Assembly (NCBI RefSeq): GCF_035046485.1
Contig: NC_085136.1
Location: 157,592,754 to 157,656,753, forward strand
DNA from: Aedes albopictus
Taxonomy: Eukaryota; Arthropoda; Insecta; Diptera; Culicidae
Reading direction: 5' to 3'
DNA: 64,000 nt
In this document: positions 46,830-59,110 of the stretch, one piece after another
Layout: each line of letters opens with the position of its first letter
How positions within the stretch are numbered: position 1 is the first letter of the stretch
Notes under the pieces: model-generated
What the model saw: the letters and a program-made list of their open reading frames with translations, nothing else
The model's database searches: none
Told to the model about the DNA's origin: nothing
Translations under genes and position numbers: made by a program

Positions 46830-47210
46830 GAACTCCAGCAAGATTCCTTCTTGGATAAATCTCTGAAGGAATCCTTGGAGAAATTCCTTAAGGTTCATCT
46901 GAAGGAGTTTCTTGAAGGACTTCATAACATCAATTTCGAAGGACTTTATGAAGGAATCGAAAGAGGTATACCTGAATGAATGCTTGAAGGAGTTCCTGAA
47001 GGAATCATTGTAAGTATTCCTAAATCAAGAAGAATTTCTGACGCAATCCCTGAAAAAAGTTCTGAGGTTAATCTAAAAGGAATTTTTGTAAAAGTCTATG
47101 AAGTAACTGCTAGATAAATCGTTAAAAATATACCTGAAGGCAAGGTACGTATTTACCTTGCCCGAAGGAATTTCCACAGAAACCCTTCAAGGAATACTTG
47201 GATTAAATAC
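46830..47210. repeat. Same array in opposite orientation
   Basis: From about 46830 the words switch to gaaggaatcc, cttgaaggagttc and ctgaaggaatc, the reverse complement of the preceding arm. The array is therefore inverted near 46790. Confidence 0.7.
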
Positions 47211-48429
47211 ATAGTTGGAATACGTTGTTTGCACTTATTTTTAATACGAGAACATACATGATCGACAAACTATTGTTAGTACGGTTTTAACATTATATGT
47301 GTTCAGATCTAAATTTTAATAAGTAGGGCCCCTGCATTTCAGCTGCTACCTTAAGCTAAGTCAACAGCTACACGGAGACAAGTTTCGTTCGTTTGAAACA
47401 AAAATATTCATGTTTATTCTGTAAACTGATAAAATTTTAAAAACTAAAATTTTAATTTTTAAAACTAACTCTAAAACATATTGATTTCTACAATACCAAT
47501 TGAGGAGCCCCCCGTTCCACCGTCGAGAACATAAACAAAAACTCACAAGTTCCAGCTGCAACTCCAAACAAGATTTCCTCCTGCAAAAAAATCATGTTTC
47601 ACCAGAAGTTTCCTCGAAATCCCGTTGTTTTCGGGAGTGTATGTTATCTACATCGAGATCTACATGGTGTTGGCATTGGAAATGCCACGCGGAAGCTGTT
47701 TTTTTTCAGTGAAGAAAATGAAGTTTAATGGGAAAACAAATATTTCCGCCGACCTTCCACAAAAAAAAAATCAAAAAATTTTACATTTGTTTCTAACCTG
47801 TCAGAAGATGCATGTTTGTTTCAAACATGGATTGCATTCGCTTCAAATGTGTCGTTCGATTTGCTTCAAACAGTTTGATTTTTGTTGCCTGAACAAATTG
47901 ACAATTCATTTAAATTTACCTCAAATATTTTTGATTTTACCATATTTTTTTCTGCGTGTATGTTTGGTCCTGTGATTAAGATATCAGGGACGTTTTCTTA
48001 ATGCTCATGAGTTTTTCTTTCATATCGGTTCTGAATTTCGTGAAATTCAATTTTGATTTCTAGCACAATTTTCTTGTATTTTGGGGCCCTTTGTGCAAAA
48101 AGTAATCATCAAACTAATAAAAACTAAACAACCAAAATCTACTTGAATAAAGTATTTATGCACATCTACAATTGTTAATAATAATACTACAAATTAGTCA
48201 AATGGGACACACACTTTCCAAAAACTCTTGATAATCACGAAGGGGCCTCTACATACCTATCAGCAGAGCTGCGAGTATAGAACTTATACTTCTAGAAAAC
48301 TTTCGCTATTTTAAGAACTTTATTCAATCTAGCGTTGGAAATCTTCTCTGATTTGGAGGCCCCCTGAATTCGGGGCCCCGGTGCGGACCGCACCTTCCGC
48401 CCCCACCTTGCTACGCCACTGCACAAAAT

Positions 48430-48756
48430 TCAGATTGGACTTGGATGTCTGTTCTCTGTGCTTATACACAGATAAATCGCCCAAAAGTATGCAATGCCCT
48501 TGTAATTTCATGCTGTTGAAATTGTCGTGTTAAAAAAAATGTTTATTTAAATTTTCAAAACCCCTCAGTTAATGAGAGCACACCATGTATGTCATAACAA
48601 AAGGGCTTGAATAATATTCAAAGACCATTGTAGATCTTTGCGGATCTCTGTATTCCTTCGCAGACTATTACAGACCTTCACAGAGTAGGACTAAATTCCA
48701 AGGGTTTTAAAGACCTAAGAAGTATTCAAAACATGCTACACATGTTTTTCATACAT
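48430..48756. other. Right flank of the hAT element
   Basis: 48422-48520 resembles about 41030-41070 (acagataaa..., aaaagtatgcaatgccc), supporting that the hAT element landed in an older copy of the 40587 MITE family. No gene. Confidence 0.4.
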
Positions 48757-49290
48757 TTAAGGCATAAACCCTACACATAGGGACAAGACATTATAAAATT
48801 GATGCGAAAATATTTTTGGCCACCTGTTCCAATCGGCAATTGCTACCGAGCTGACACTGTTGAAGGCATTTTTAACATCCAGAGTGACCGCCGCACAGTG
48901 ACGATTTTCGCTTCCCTGTAGCGTCTGTGCCTGTACTGTAGATCTGCCTATCCGGATTCCGAACTGCATCTCTTACAAACCGTTCTCGCATTGTGTGTGC
49001 TTCGTAAGATGGATCTCCGGGAGGCTTACCTGCCTTCGGTAGCAGTAATAGCTTCTGCCGCTTCCAGATGTCGGGGAAACTGCTCTCCCCAGATCGCCCG
49101 CTAATGCATTGGTAACAGCACCTCGATTACGACTTTCATTTTTTTTCAGGCACCTGTCTGGTGGTACAGCAGGATCTTTTATCTTGACACTGGTTAGTTA
49201 GTACGCATTACCTCATGGGTTTACGTTGACCTTGTGGCAGAGATCAATCAGGCAGGCTTTCTTACTGAGCCTGATCACTGTAGCTCTTGT
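48757..49290 (-). pseudogene. R1-clade LINE, RT part (left piece)
   Basis: On the - strand the stretch starts with RLSKKACLIDLCHKVNVNP (49270 down), passes through decayed RT N-terminal words, and reaches QFGIRIGRSTVQA and CAAVTLDVKNAFNSVS, the RT catalytic-strand region. Stops and frameshifts are present. The upstream part of the same LINE lies at 54741-54940. Confidence 0.75.
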
Positions 49291-49654
49291 TGCTCTTTAG
49301 ACTAAGCCCACTCGTGGGCTCCATACTACACACGCAACAGCACGTCGTTAACGAATTTTAATTTCGTTATCTACCCATTTTCGCACCGGTCGTTCGTTTC
49401 TTCGTGAGTAAAATAATGATCGGTCGCCTTTGCGCACCGCTGGTCTCTATTTCATCCGTACCATCGGTTATTTGCACTTTTGTAAATCATTGCAATCTTT
49501 TGTGTATTTCTGTGGTATTATTGCAAATCTAATTCAGTATAATAATCTGTGCTCATATTTTGCATGAAGGCGTTTTGGATAAGACTGAAAACTGATACTA
49601 AAAATTGTACTTAAATAAATAATTCCCTTGGATATTTGTGCCAGTTTTGGTGCG

Positions 49655-52261
49655 TTTAACCCTCAAATGGATACCTTAACCCTTATGTGGCCGACAGGGT
49701 AACCGGGTACCCAGCACCCATTTAAAAAGCACGGTGTAGAAAAAAGCAAAAAAAAATGTCGGACACATAACGGTTAAATGAAGGACAGTTTTGGGAACCT
49801 GGGGTCCATTGGACCCCAACATATATTCTCGTATATCTTAGATTTATATATATATATATATATATATTTAGAAGGGTGATGTTTTCTGCAAAGATGTTAG
49901 GTATGTCAAGGCCTATCTAATGATAATCAATTTAGTACATGAAATTACCGCTAGGTGGCGCTAGAGAGCATTCGAAAATGCTCCCAATCAATAGAATGAA
50001 ACGTACCTAGCAAGCACACAAGACGCTCAAAACAATAGGGTAATTCGCACTTCTGTAGATGGGTAGACATACATGTCCTGCGGCTCAAAAGGGGTCGTTC
50101 AAATATTACGTAACGATAGGAGGAGCGGGAAGGGGTCAAGCGCTGTATTACGCTTTATACAAAATTTCAAAATTTCTTATACAAAAGTTGTTACGCGGGG
50201 TAGAGATGCGTTCTTTTTTTTAATTTAGCGTTACGTATTATTTGAATGAACCCAAAGAGACATCACAAACAAACAGATGTAATACTGAAAAAAAAATAAC
50301 ATCTCATATCTCGCAAGATCCTGACTACTAGTAGAGTTGGTGTCTTCAACAGAGTTGTTTGCTTGGGCAAGGGCTTACAGATGATGGACCGTTTGATTTG
50401 ATACTTCACCACAAGTCGGCGCTAGTGAACATACAAATATTATATCTCAAATATTCCAGGATACTGATTACTTGGACAGATGGTGTCTTTGGAGTTGTTC
50501 GGTAAGTTAAACATTCACAGTTGATGAGCCATCTGATTCGGAACTCTGCCATTGGGTGGCGCTAATGAGCATGTACAGTTTATATCTGTCGTACATCGGG
50601 ATGCTTATTATTTATAGAGTTTTTTTTATAGTAAATTTAGAGTGTACCAATAGATTATGACGTCGCACAACCCAGACATAGTGGTGCCAGTTAGCATTTA
50701 AATTTTATATCTTAGAGGAATCCCGGAAGCAATTCCTAGAGGGCAACCAGGGGAAATTCTTGCATCATGGAAGGAATTCCAGGAGGAATTCCGAGGGATG
50801 TTTCTATGAATTTTTAGTTGAATCGCTGGTGGAGTTCCTAAAACAGTGAAATTCCTGGAGAAATTCCCGAAAAAAAAATCCGTAGTGGATTTCGTAGATA
50901 AAGCCCTGGAGGCAAGAGTCATTGAAAGAATCCCTGTATTTATTTTCGAAAAAAAAATCCCAGGGGGAGTTTCTTCAGAAATTCCGGAAGAAATTCCTGA
51001 AGGTATCCGTATGAAAATCCCTGGAGCAATCGTCGATGGAATTATTGGTGACAATTTTGTTGAACCCCTGATGAAATTACTGGAACATCATGAAGGCATC
51101 CTGAGAGAATCCCTGAGAAATACCCGGAGCCCTAAACGAATTTGTAGAAAAATACCTGAAGAAAACTTGGAATGAATCAAGTGAAATGCTTTCGAAGATG
51201 TTTTTTTTTTCAGATTAGAATGCCAGCTTCTCAATAATTTTGTCAAAGATGTCGTCTTTGTAGGTAGGAGTATTAATCACTAATAACTACATCAAGGGTA
51301 ACGCTTAGTCAGACGAACAACTTTAAAGAAAATACAAAAATTATATCTTTTCGATAGACTGAGATATCGATGGAATAAATTGATTGTGCAGGATCGCCAT
51401 CTAGTGAGATGATTTCAAATCAGAGATTATTGAAATTAAAAAATAACATTCATATAAATAAATCTGCCGAAGTCATCAACTTAGAATATTTTCTCTAGAT
51501 CGAGATATCAAGTACCTTACAAATGTATATTACATTTTTGAAATGTGGTTCAAAAGTCTTATCGATATGTAATCTTTGAAGCTATACTTTCGCCACCTGG
51601 TGAGTCAATTGTGAAGTAAATTATCCATCAAATAAGAAGTTTTGGTATTGTTTGTCATTTTATTGCATCAAGACATTCACCTAAAAAGTAGTTTACATTT
51701 TTGAGGACCTTTGTCGCCCAGGGTGTCTAGGATGGTGAGCGAATATGTTTCTATTTGCGCCATCTTGCAGAAAAACATTAGCATTATTTCTATTATCAAA
51801 TAGATTTTGGTGTACTAAACACTTTTGCCGAAGACATGAACATTCTATGTATTTAGAATATCAAGATATTCAAGCTTTCAATCCGTAATTTGAACACACG
51901 CTAGCGCCATCTACTGAGCTTATTTCGATTCAATTAATTTATCATAAAATTGCCCTTGGTCTGCAGAACAATTTTGTTGAAGACAGCATTATTCTAGGAA
52001 GTCATGATCAAAAGATACAATCATTTGTGCCGTGGGGTCCAATGGACCCCAGGGGTACAAAATCGCCCGGTTCAACTTCGACATAGAGAATAATCTATAT
52101 TACGCCTTCAAACTATTGATATTTTTGCACGAATAACTCATCGTGGTGTAGTTTGTAGGTACTGTAAAAATATGGCCGATATGTCAATCCAAACTTGTTT
52201 GGGACAACTTCAAAGTGGCTCTGGGGTCCAATGGACCCCAGGTATCCATTATAGGGTTAAA
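49655..52261. mobile_element. Large inverted element with ggtggcgcta units
   Basis: The ends tttaaccctcaaatggatac and gtatccattatagggttaaa are inverted with few mismatches. The left half has three direct ggtggcgcta-type units (49954, 50414, 50555); the right half has four units in reverse (about 51394, 51594, 51756, 51905). The palindrome ggggtccaatggacccc occurs at 49801, 52034 and 52223. The centre (50700-51180) is the ggaattcct array. No transposase. Confidence 0.7.
50700..51180. repeat. ggaattcct-type array, second locus
   Basis: Words such as aggaattccgagg and gaaattcctgaagg match the array in the hAT element. The 109-118 codon frames on both strands are repeat translations. Confidence 0.8.
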
Positions 52262-52515
52262 GATATAATTTTCTCAAGAATGTGTGATTGTATTTAATCC
52301 CGGATTTCAAGCAATCTTTTTTAAAATTATGTGTTTGTTGCTTACTGTACGGCTTTTATGTTGGATTTTTATCTAAAATAATTGCCATCTCTTCGATATC
52401 CATGTTGCCTTTCTCGCAAGAAATTTATCTGAATTTGAGATTTTGAGCATCTTTTTTAATAATTAGGTTTATTGAATAATTACATCCCCTGCATTTCCTT
52501 ATATATGTTCTAGAC

Positions 52516-52854
52516 ATGTGTGAAAAACACATTTATAACGTAGTTGTCTCCTTTACAACTTCGCGTAGGTCAACTTTCTTGGATCCTGGTCATAGTAGAA
52601 GCGGCCTTCCAACAGTCTGCGATAAGTTTGACGCAAACGATCCAGATAACAAGTTGATGAATATGTTTGAAATATATGAAAATGTTTATAATAGAGTTAT
52701 GAATAAATGTCTAATATTGGAAAGATCTCCCCAATCATTGGGTTGTTTTTATAGATCTAATGACGATCCTCCTATTAGGTATGATCGGTGTTATTCACAT
52801 GGGGTCTTCGCAGATTTTTTTTCTGTTTTACCTTATTGTTTCTACCGAGAATGA
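52516..52854 (+). CDS. Unidentified 112-codon frame
   Basis: The frame has normal-looking composition (cysteines, DPDNK..., a C-terminal aromatic stretch) in a repeat-rich setting. I recognise no family, and no splice or promoter signal supports it. It lies inside the compound insertion, so it may be a piece of transposon protein. Confidence 0.2.
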   Translation: MCEKHIYNVVVSFTTSRRSTFLDPGHSRSGLPTVCDKFDANDPDNKLMNMFEIYENVYNRVMNKCLILERSPQSLGCFYRSNDDPPIRYDRCYSHGVFADFFSVLPYCFYRE

Positions 52855-53257
52855 AGTTACCCCTTTCGCACACTTTCTTGCTAATGTCTCATATATTTAA
52901 TTCATATTTATAAATTTATATTTAATAAACCATCCACTGACGACCACCAAACACCAAAAACAGCAATCAAACCAAAACTCCTTTGCCTTTTTCGCAATAT
53001 ACACGATAAAACGAAACGCAAGGCACAGCTCTTTTAAAGTGGGGGATCTCAGTCCGAAAAGTGAAGAAAAAAACCTTGTGGTCACTTATTACCGTCAAAT
53101 ATGGTATATTTTCGGATTAGAAAATTTGCACATCTTCCCACCGGAATCCGCGACGGATGACGATAATTTTGGCACTTGGCGGAACGAACCCCGTGAGTTT
53201 TTATTTGACTGAACGTGCGATTATTAACAATCGTAACTACTTTTAAGAGAAAATCAA

Positions 53258-54168
53258 TACACGGTGTTCAATAAGTTCGGATACACAGTAAAATTGAATT
53301 TATTTCCCATCTGTAATTCAGATTTTCAAAGTGAATGTATTAATTGAAAGCTCACATAATACCGATCAAATACAGTATATGTTTTGAAACAAACTGTATT
53401 TTATCCTTTTGTAATAATTGCAAATGTGTCTCAAGATCCTTTCAGCCGGCACGCACGTCTGTTATTGGTATTTCGTTTAGTTTTTATTGAGTAATGGTGT
53501 TAAGTTAAATCAAATTAGGTTGTTGTCCTCAGCATTAGTGGTAGCAACTATGGCCATACGAAATAATCTATAAAATTCAGATTGGGTGAAGTACGGACTC
53601 ATTTTATTTTGATCTTTAAAATTGCCTAAATTGCCGCTGTACCTGTTTTAATGATTTTTGTTTTGTCAAAAAGCAAGGCTGCGTTATATCTCAGTTTAAT
53701 CTATCATTATCTTTTCCAAAACTTGATTATATCCCTATTGTGGCAAATTTTAACCAAAATTGGCTTTATATAATGTATTAATGCCTTTTTCATAGATTTA
53801 AGCACATTTTGACAAAACTTGTAAATTTATCACCATATCATCACTGAAATAGCAGTGTAATGCTTTTGTCTATTAATTTAGTTATTCTAATTTAGTATAG
53901 TGAGATGTAAACTCAAAAGTCAACGTTTTAGACTTCTGTAGCTTGAGCTACTTATCGAAAATTATTCCAGCGTGCCGGAACTAACAAACTTTAGACACAT
54001 CTAAGGCTAATAAAAAAAAGTAGAAAAAGACTTTATTCAAAACCATATGCTATATTTGATCAGTGTTATATGACCTTTCAACAAATACATTTACTTTGAA
54101 AATCTGAATTACAGATGTGAAATTAATTCAAGTTATATGGTGTATCCGAACTTATTGAACACCCTGTA
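53258..54168. mobile_element. Mariner-like element with about 125-base TIRs
   Basis: The ends cacggtgttcaataagttcg and cgaacttattgaacaccctg are flanked by TA on each side. The inverted symmetry runs inward for about 125 bases (catctgtaattcagattttc, gatcaaatacagtata). The roughly 650-base centre has no transposase. Confidence 0.85.
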
Positions 54169-54740
54169 CATTTTCCATATGCATGATCTAACATCGTCGA
54201 AAAAGGGAAAACTTTATTCATATAACAAACTTAAGCAAAACTTGTAAAATTCAAACTATTATTTTTCTGCGTTTGTATTATCACTTTAACACAATTGTAT
54301 GTCAAACAATTTGTTGTGTTATTAATGTAACGATCTATGATATTATTGGGTTGAAAATTTTAAAGAAAGTAAAAATATCAATTTCAAATATTTGATACAA
54401 AGTAAAATAAATTCCTACCTATACAAAACAAGAAAAATCATTTTCTAGAAATTATAGACCCACAACAAACTGAAACGATTGGCAACAAACCCATACTCAT
54501 GTTCTTTCGTCTCCTCTTTACGCTACCCAGAGAGCTAAACGCGAGTGAGCGCACGAGCATACGGATAGAGACCATAGTTTGCGTGTCTCTGTATTTTAAG
54601 CCCTGCTACTAACCGTACGTAAACTTTTCGCTTTCGAGCCCTACTTATCAGCGACCGGTGCGGCTCGCTTCTTTGTTCGGGGCTCTACTTAACGTTAAAA
54701 CGCTTGATGGAGTCCATGCGTGGGCTTGGTCTTAAAGTAA
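54169..54740. other. Right part of the compound insertion
   Basis: Noncoding; the sequence near the right end partly mirrors 49300-49450. Confidence 0.4.
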
Positions 54741-54940
54741 CCTTCGCTGCTTCCTGTCATCGTCATTACAAGCCCTCTGCATCCTCCTTCTAGCTCGGAA
54801 GCACTGTGCACGCAGAACAGCAATTCTTGGGTTCCACAAGTAGATGGGCGTCAGCTGTTTCTTGAGTCACCCATCCTTGGCATTGTAGCGTCGCAAGCAA
54901 TGGATAGTGCCGCCACCAGATCGTCTGCGCCATTGGCGTA
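54741..54940 (-). pseudogene. R1-clade LINE, upstream piece
   Basis: The - strand reads DDLVAALSIACDATMPRMGDSRN, the conserved stretch before the RT domain in R1-clade ORF2. It then passes in changed frame through the arginine-rich segment to the break at 54740, and the same polypeptide resumes at 49290. Confidence 0.75.
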
Positions 54941-55396
54941 GCTAGCTTTTTCTTTTTTTTTCACTCATTCTCCTAAACAAACAAGAGAAAGGGAAGGATG
55001 AAAGAAGGGCTGGCCTCCCTAAACCCTTAGGGACTCCACAATTACGTCTCTATAGAAGTTCGCTATCTTCCACCTCCGCTCGTTTAGTTGTGTTCTATTT
55101 GAATCTATCCAAGCCCTATCTTCAATAACTGCTATTCCATTCAACTGCCCAAGTGTTGAAGTTGCGGCTATGACAACTGGTCTTCGATATGATCTCGTAT
55201 AAGTCCTTGCATTATTGGAGGATTGCTGATAGACACAGGGCTCTGACTTCGTCCTTATCGTCCATGGCTTTCTCGGTAAGCCCTGTGTAGGACGAGCTGC
55301 TGACTTGTGGATCCCTTTCCAATTTCAAGATCATTTCCCTATTACGAGTATGCCTAATTTTCCACAAGTCTGTCACTAGCTGTATAAGAAGATTGT
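54941..55396. other. No gene seen
   Basis: Noncoding; begins with ttggcgtagctagctttttc, similar to hAT-type ends but without a partner found. Confidence 0.35.
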
Positions 55397-55602
55397 GCGG
55401 CTCCGTGGTCGTGCGGCTAGGGTCACCAAGCTCTTAGTCGCATCGTGCTGAGGAGCGCGGGTTCGATTCCCGCCGCAGCTGTCAGGAAAAGTTTTCGGCT
55501 GTGCCACTGGGCGTTGCATGCTAGTCCGTTGTCTAGTGTCGTGCTTCCTTCAAAGAGCGAAAAGCTCACTGGAAGCATTGAACGTGTCCGTGTCTTTTTT
55601 AA
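55397..55602 (+). mobile_element. tRNA-derived SINE, third copy, other family
   Basis: Box A (tggtcgtgcggctagggtc) and box B (gggttcgattccc) are well kept, followed by a body (ggctgtgccactgggcgttg, gaaaagctcactggaagc) and a T run. It differs from the two Feilai-like copies in body and tail. No target duplication was identified. Confidence 0.7.
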
Positions 55603-56263
55603 TTCATCAGTATGGTGTGTAGAACTTCCACATACGAGTCGTTACTTGCGATGAGAGCTTTTTTTTCTCCTGATGACCGGTTTCCCTTTTAGTTTGCCGA
55701 TGACTTGCTATAAGGTATGGCTCCGTTGTTGGTAGGTGTGCACCAGGTGCGTCCTTGTGTTTCTTGGAGCCGCCGGATCTAAGATCTCCTGGTGGAGCCT
55801 TTGGCATCTTCGACGTAAAGAAGGGTGTAGTTTGTATCCTCTAGACAGAGTCTAGGGGATACTTCCCACAACACTTCATCCGCAGTTGTAACGGTTTTTA
55901 CCCTTCGCGCTTTTCTGTTTCGCGGCGTGAAACTCAGGGAGTTTGGTCGGCGCGTGTGTCTTCGTTCTCTATCAAGGGATTTAGATTCATGTAGTCTGTC
56001 GTTTGGCACGCGGTTTGTTTTTTTCTCGTCTGTTTACCTAATGCATATCTCTGGAATTTTCATAATTCAAGCCTAACTTTATCAAACACCGTATCTAACA
56101 AAATCCACGAACAGAGAAAATCGAAGAGGAATCTCCTTTTTCTATGAAAGTAGGGCAAATTGGGCAACCCCAGAAGATGATTCTGGTGATAATAGATTTA
56201 GCGCTTTTTGTTTATGCGAAAAAATCAACTTTAAATCAGTAACATTAAAAATCCATATTCTAG
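55603..56263. other. Spacer before the Penelope frame
   Basis: No gene is supported. 56061-56091 (cataattcaagcctaacttt...) has a 31-base inverted partner at 61314-61344 with one mismatch. Confidence 0.4.
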
Positions 56264-59027
56264 GTTAGGAAAATTCGGCTTATCAGTCCTTTTTTCTCTA
56301 GAACGATAACGGTTTTCGATTCGTCCCTACGAAGCCAAGCGACGTCATTCCGAAGCTGTCTCAACAAACGCAACAAAACCACAGCTAAAAAACTCAACAC
56401 GCTTACAAACAGAACAATCAATGACAGTCCACACCCCGCAACGAACGAAAAGGCCATCTACAACGCGACGAGTCTCCAGGTCCCACCGGAAGTACTCTCT
56501 CTCCTAAGCCTAGGTCCAAAATTTGCATTGCCAACAACGGATATCAACCGCATCCCATTCTACCACATAATGGCAGATCTGGAGGGGATTATCCAATCAG
56601 CCACAGACAGACAAGTACAGGATACTAATCGATGCAGAGCCACTAACGTCATCCTCAACAACATCAACGGTTTCAAACATCACGCTAACGACAGAGATTC
56701 TCTAACCATGTTCAGCAGAAGCTACAGCTCGCAAATTTCTGAAAACCCATCCAGAAATATGTGTACTTTCAGCCGATAAAGGAAATCGCACCGTCATAAT
56801 GTATCGTGATGACTACAATAGGAAAATGAGTACTCTAGTAAGTGATGAAACTACCTACAAGATAATCCCCAGAGACCCAATCTCCAGTCTACAAACAAAA
56901 AACAACAACTTCGCCAAACGGTTGTTGGATTTGCATCTAATAGATGCGAAAACTCGTAGATGGCTAGTTACATACAATGCATCGTGCCCTAGAATATATG
57001 GGCAACCAAAGGCTCATAAAAGGGACCTACCATTAAGACCAGTGGTTCCCAATCAAACGTCTCCGACCTACAACCTTTGCAAATACATGGCAGATATTCT
57101 CAGCAGGTCACTCCAGAGCAGCTACAACGTAACGAGTTCGTTCGAGTTCAGTGCGGAAATCAACTCGGTGAACATCCCAGATGATCATATAATGATATCT
57201 CTCGATGTAGTGTCCCTTTTCACCAATGTCCCTAGACACTTGGTGATCAAGAACATCATCGAACGGTGGAACGAAATACGGGCAGAGATCAGCTTGGACA
57301 TGTTTTTAAAAATCGTCGAGTTTTGCATGCAAGCAAGCTACTTCCGATACGATATCAAATTCTATCAACAAACCTATGGAACGGCGATGGGCAGTCCCCT
57401 ATCACCGATATTGGCGGACATAGTCTTGGGAGGAGTTGTCAACACAGCGGTCCAGGGGCTACCATTTCCCATAACAGTGTTAAGAAAGTATGTCGACGAT
57501 CTCTTCTTGGTAATCCCCAAAGGAACTGAGGAAGATGTTCTTGCGACGTTCAATAAACAAGAAGAAAGGATTCAATTTACCCTTGAGAAGGAAGAATCCA
57601 ACAAACTCGCATTCTTAGACACGCTAGTTACCAGAAATGGAAACAAGCTTTCAACTGAGTGGTATAGCAAGCCAATTGCTTCCGGTAGAATGCTGAACTA
57701 CCGCTCATACCACTCATACAAGCAGAAGATGAATATGGTCAACAACCTAATCCACCGAGTCAAAAGCCTGTCATCGCTCGCACAAAGCCAGCAAGACGTC
57801 GATAAAGTGATCCACAAGCAACTGAAGATCAACAGCTACCCCCGCAGCTTAATAAACAGGTTGGTCAACAAATACGACAGCAAGAAAATTATGTCCCGCA
57901 ACCCAGAGCTCACTTCTGAAACAGCCGCCCACTCATCGCCATCCACGGTCCAAGTTCCGCCACACACCACCCACCCGCCGCTATCATCTACCATCGCCAC
58001 AAACCCACCAGAACACCGCTCGTCCGCCACCACCAAAAGTCAACCAGCAGTCAACACACCAGAAACCCATGATGCCCACCCCATAAACCCGTGCTGCAAC
58101 CAATCATTTCCCAAAAATCGCCCCCCAAACTGGTCATCCACTAGCAAATTCCCAGAGCCGGCACCAACAGATCCTGCACTCCATGATACTCCAATCACAC
58201 ATACATCAACGATGGACCAATCATCTAGCGGAAATCCACACAGAAATCAGCGATCATCCCAAGCTCAAATCCAAGTTTCAGAGCTATCCCAGACCTGCAT
58301 CCATCCAGACATCGAAGTAAGCACCAATTCCATCCAAAATCCAACCGAACAACCTACAAGAAACAACCAATTAGCAATAAATAATTCATCTCCTAGCCAC
58401 CATAGAACCATAGATAGGAACGACACCAGAAATCAGAATGATTCAGTTAGACCACAACAAATAGTCCAAAATACAATACACAGATCATTCCTATATGTAC
58501 CAGGCCTAACCGAAAGAATATCTAAAACACTCACACAAGATTACCCGAATATTAAATTAGCACTAAGACAATATCATAAGGTAGGAGACCTGCACACCAA
58601 CGTTAAAGATATCAAAAACAAACTAGACCACCATAATGTAATATATAATATCCCATGCAATAACTGCCAACACTGCTATATAGGCATGACTCAAAATAAG
58701 CTATGCACAAGATTAGCAGGACACAAAACACACATCAAGAAGTTAGAAAACTATCTACAAAATGTGGAAAACAACAACATGCAAATATCAGAGTTAAGAG
58801 GCAGAACAGCTCTAATGGAACATGCAATAGATTACCAACACACATTCAACCTAGACCAAACAAAAATAGTTGACAGAAGTAACAAGACAAACACAAACAC
58901 ACTAGCTTTCCTTGAAATGTGTCACATTTACAATACAGAGCACACAGTCAATAGGCGAATAGATGTACATATATGGAATCAACACAGCATATGCTGCAAT
59001 TCTACACACAATCAAACCAACCGATAA
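56264..59027 (+). CDS. Penelope-like element polyprotein (RT + GIY-YIG), one frameshift
   Basis: Two overlapping frames make one Penelope protein. Frame A (56264 to about 56710) gives the N-terminal region with LLSLGPKFALP. Frame B (about 56711-59027) continues AEATARKFLKTHPEICVLSADKGNRTVIM and has the RT motifs LDVVSLFTNVP, GTAMGSPLSPILADI and KYVDDLF, then KLAFLDTLV. After a linker of about 190 residues rich in P, S, T, H and N (57900-58460) comes the endonuclease with YNIPCNNCQHCYIGMT, R-LAGHKTHIK and ALMEHAIDYQH. The catalytic YVDD and GIY-YIG residues are kept. One frameshift near 56710 separates the frames and no in-frame ATG is seen in early frame A, so this copy is probably dead as it stands. 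The 742-codon ORF from 56799 is open to TAA. Confidence 0.9.
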
Positions 59028-59110
59028 CCAGACCCCACAAACACACCCCAATATATCGGTACAAAATAGCGAAGACACGAACCACCTAAAAAACAAAACA
59101 AAATCCATAA

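Larger units (their letters stand above)
42014..48421. mobile_element. 6.4-kb non-autonomous hAT-type element
   Basis: The terminal repeats cagtggcgtagctagg and its near-complement ccttgctacgccactg are hAT (Tip100/Zaphod-like) ends. Both sides carry the exact 8-base duplication cacaaaat (42006-42013 and 48422-48429), the hAT target length. No BED finger or hATC transposase remnant is visible. The body is dominated by a degenerate short-period repeat; the last 1.2 kb (47215-48421) is A/T-rich unique-looking sequence ending in a G/C-rich subterminal stretch. Confidence 0.9.
49291..54740. mobile_element. 5.4-kb compound insertion with inverted ends
   Basis: The left end tttagactaagcccactcgtgggctccat and the right end atggagtccatgcgtgggcttggtctta are inverted copies, and the R1 LINE frame is broken exactly here. 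The target duplication is not clear; a TTAA-like right edge hints at piggyBac but is not proof. It contains at least two further elements (49655-52261 and 53258-54168) and an unidentified frame. Confidence 0.55.

Noticed and set aside
43122..51175. Many frames of 60-118 codons rich in F/L/K/E or I/P/E/G that look like repeat proteins
   Set aside because: They are translations of the degenerate ggaattcct array in several frames and on both strands.
53260..54166. Active mariner transposon
   Set aside because: No transposase frame or DDE motif between the TIRs.
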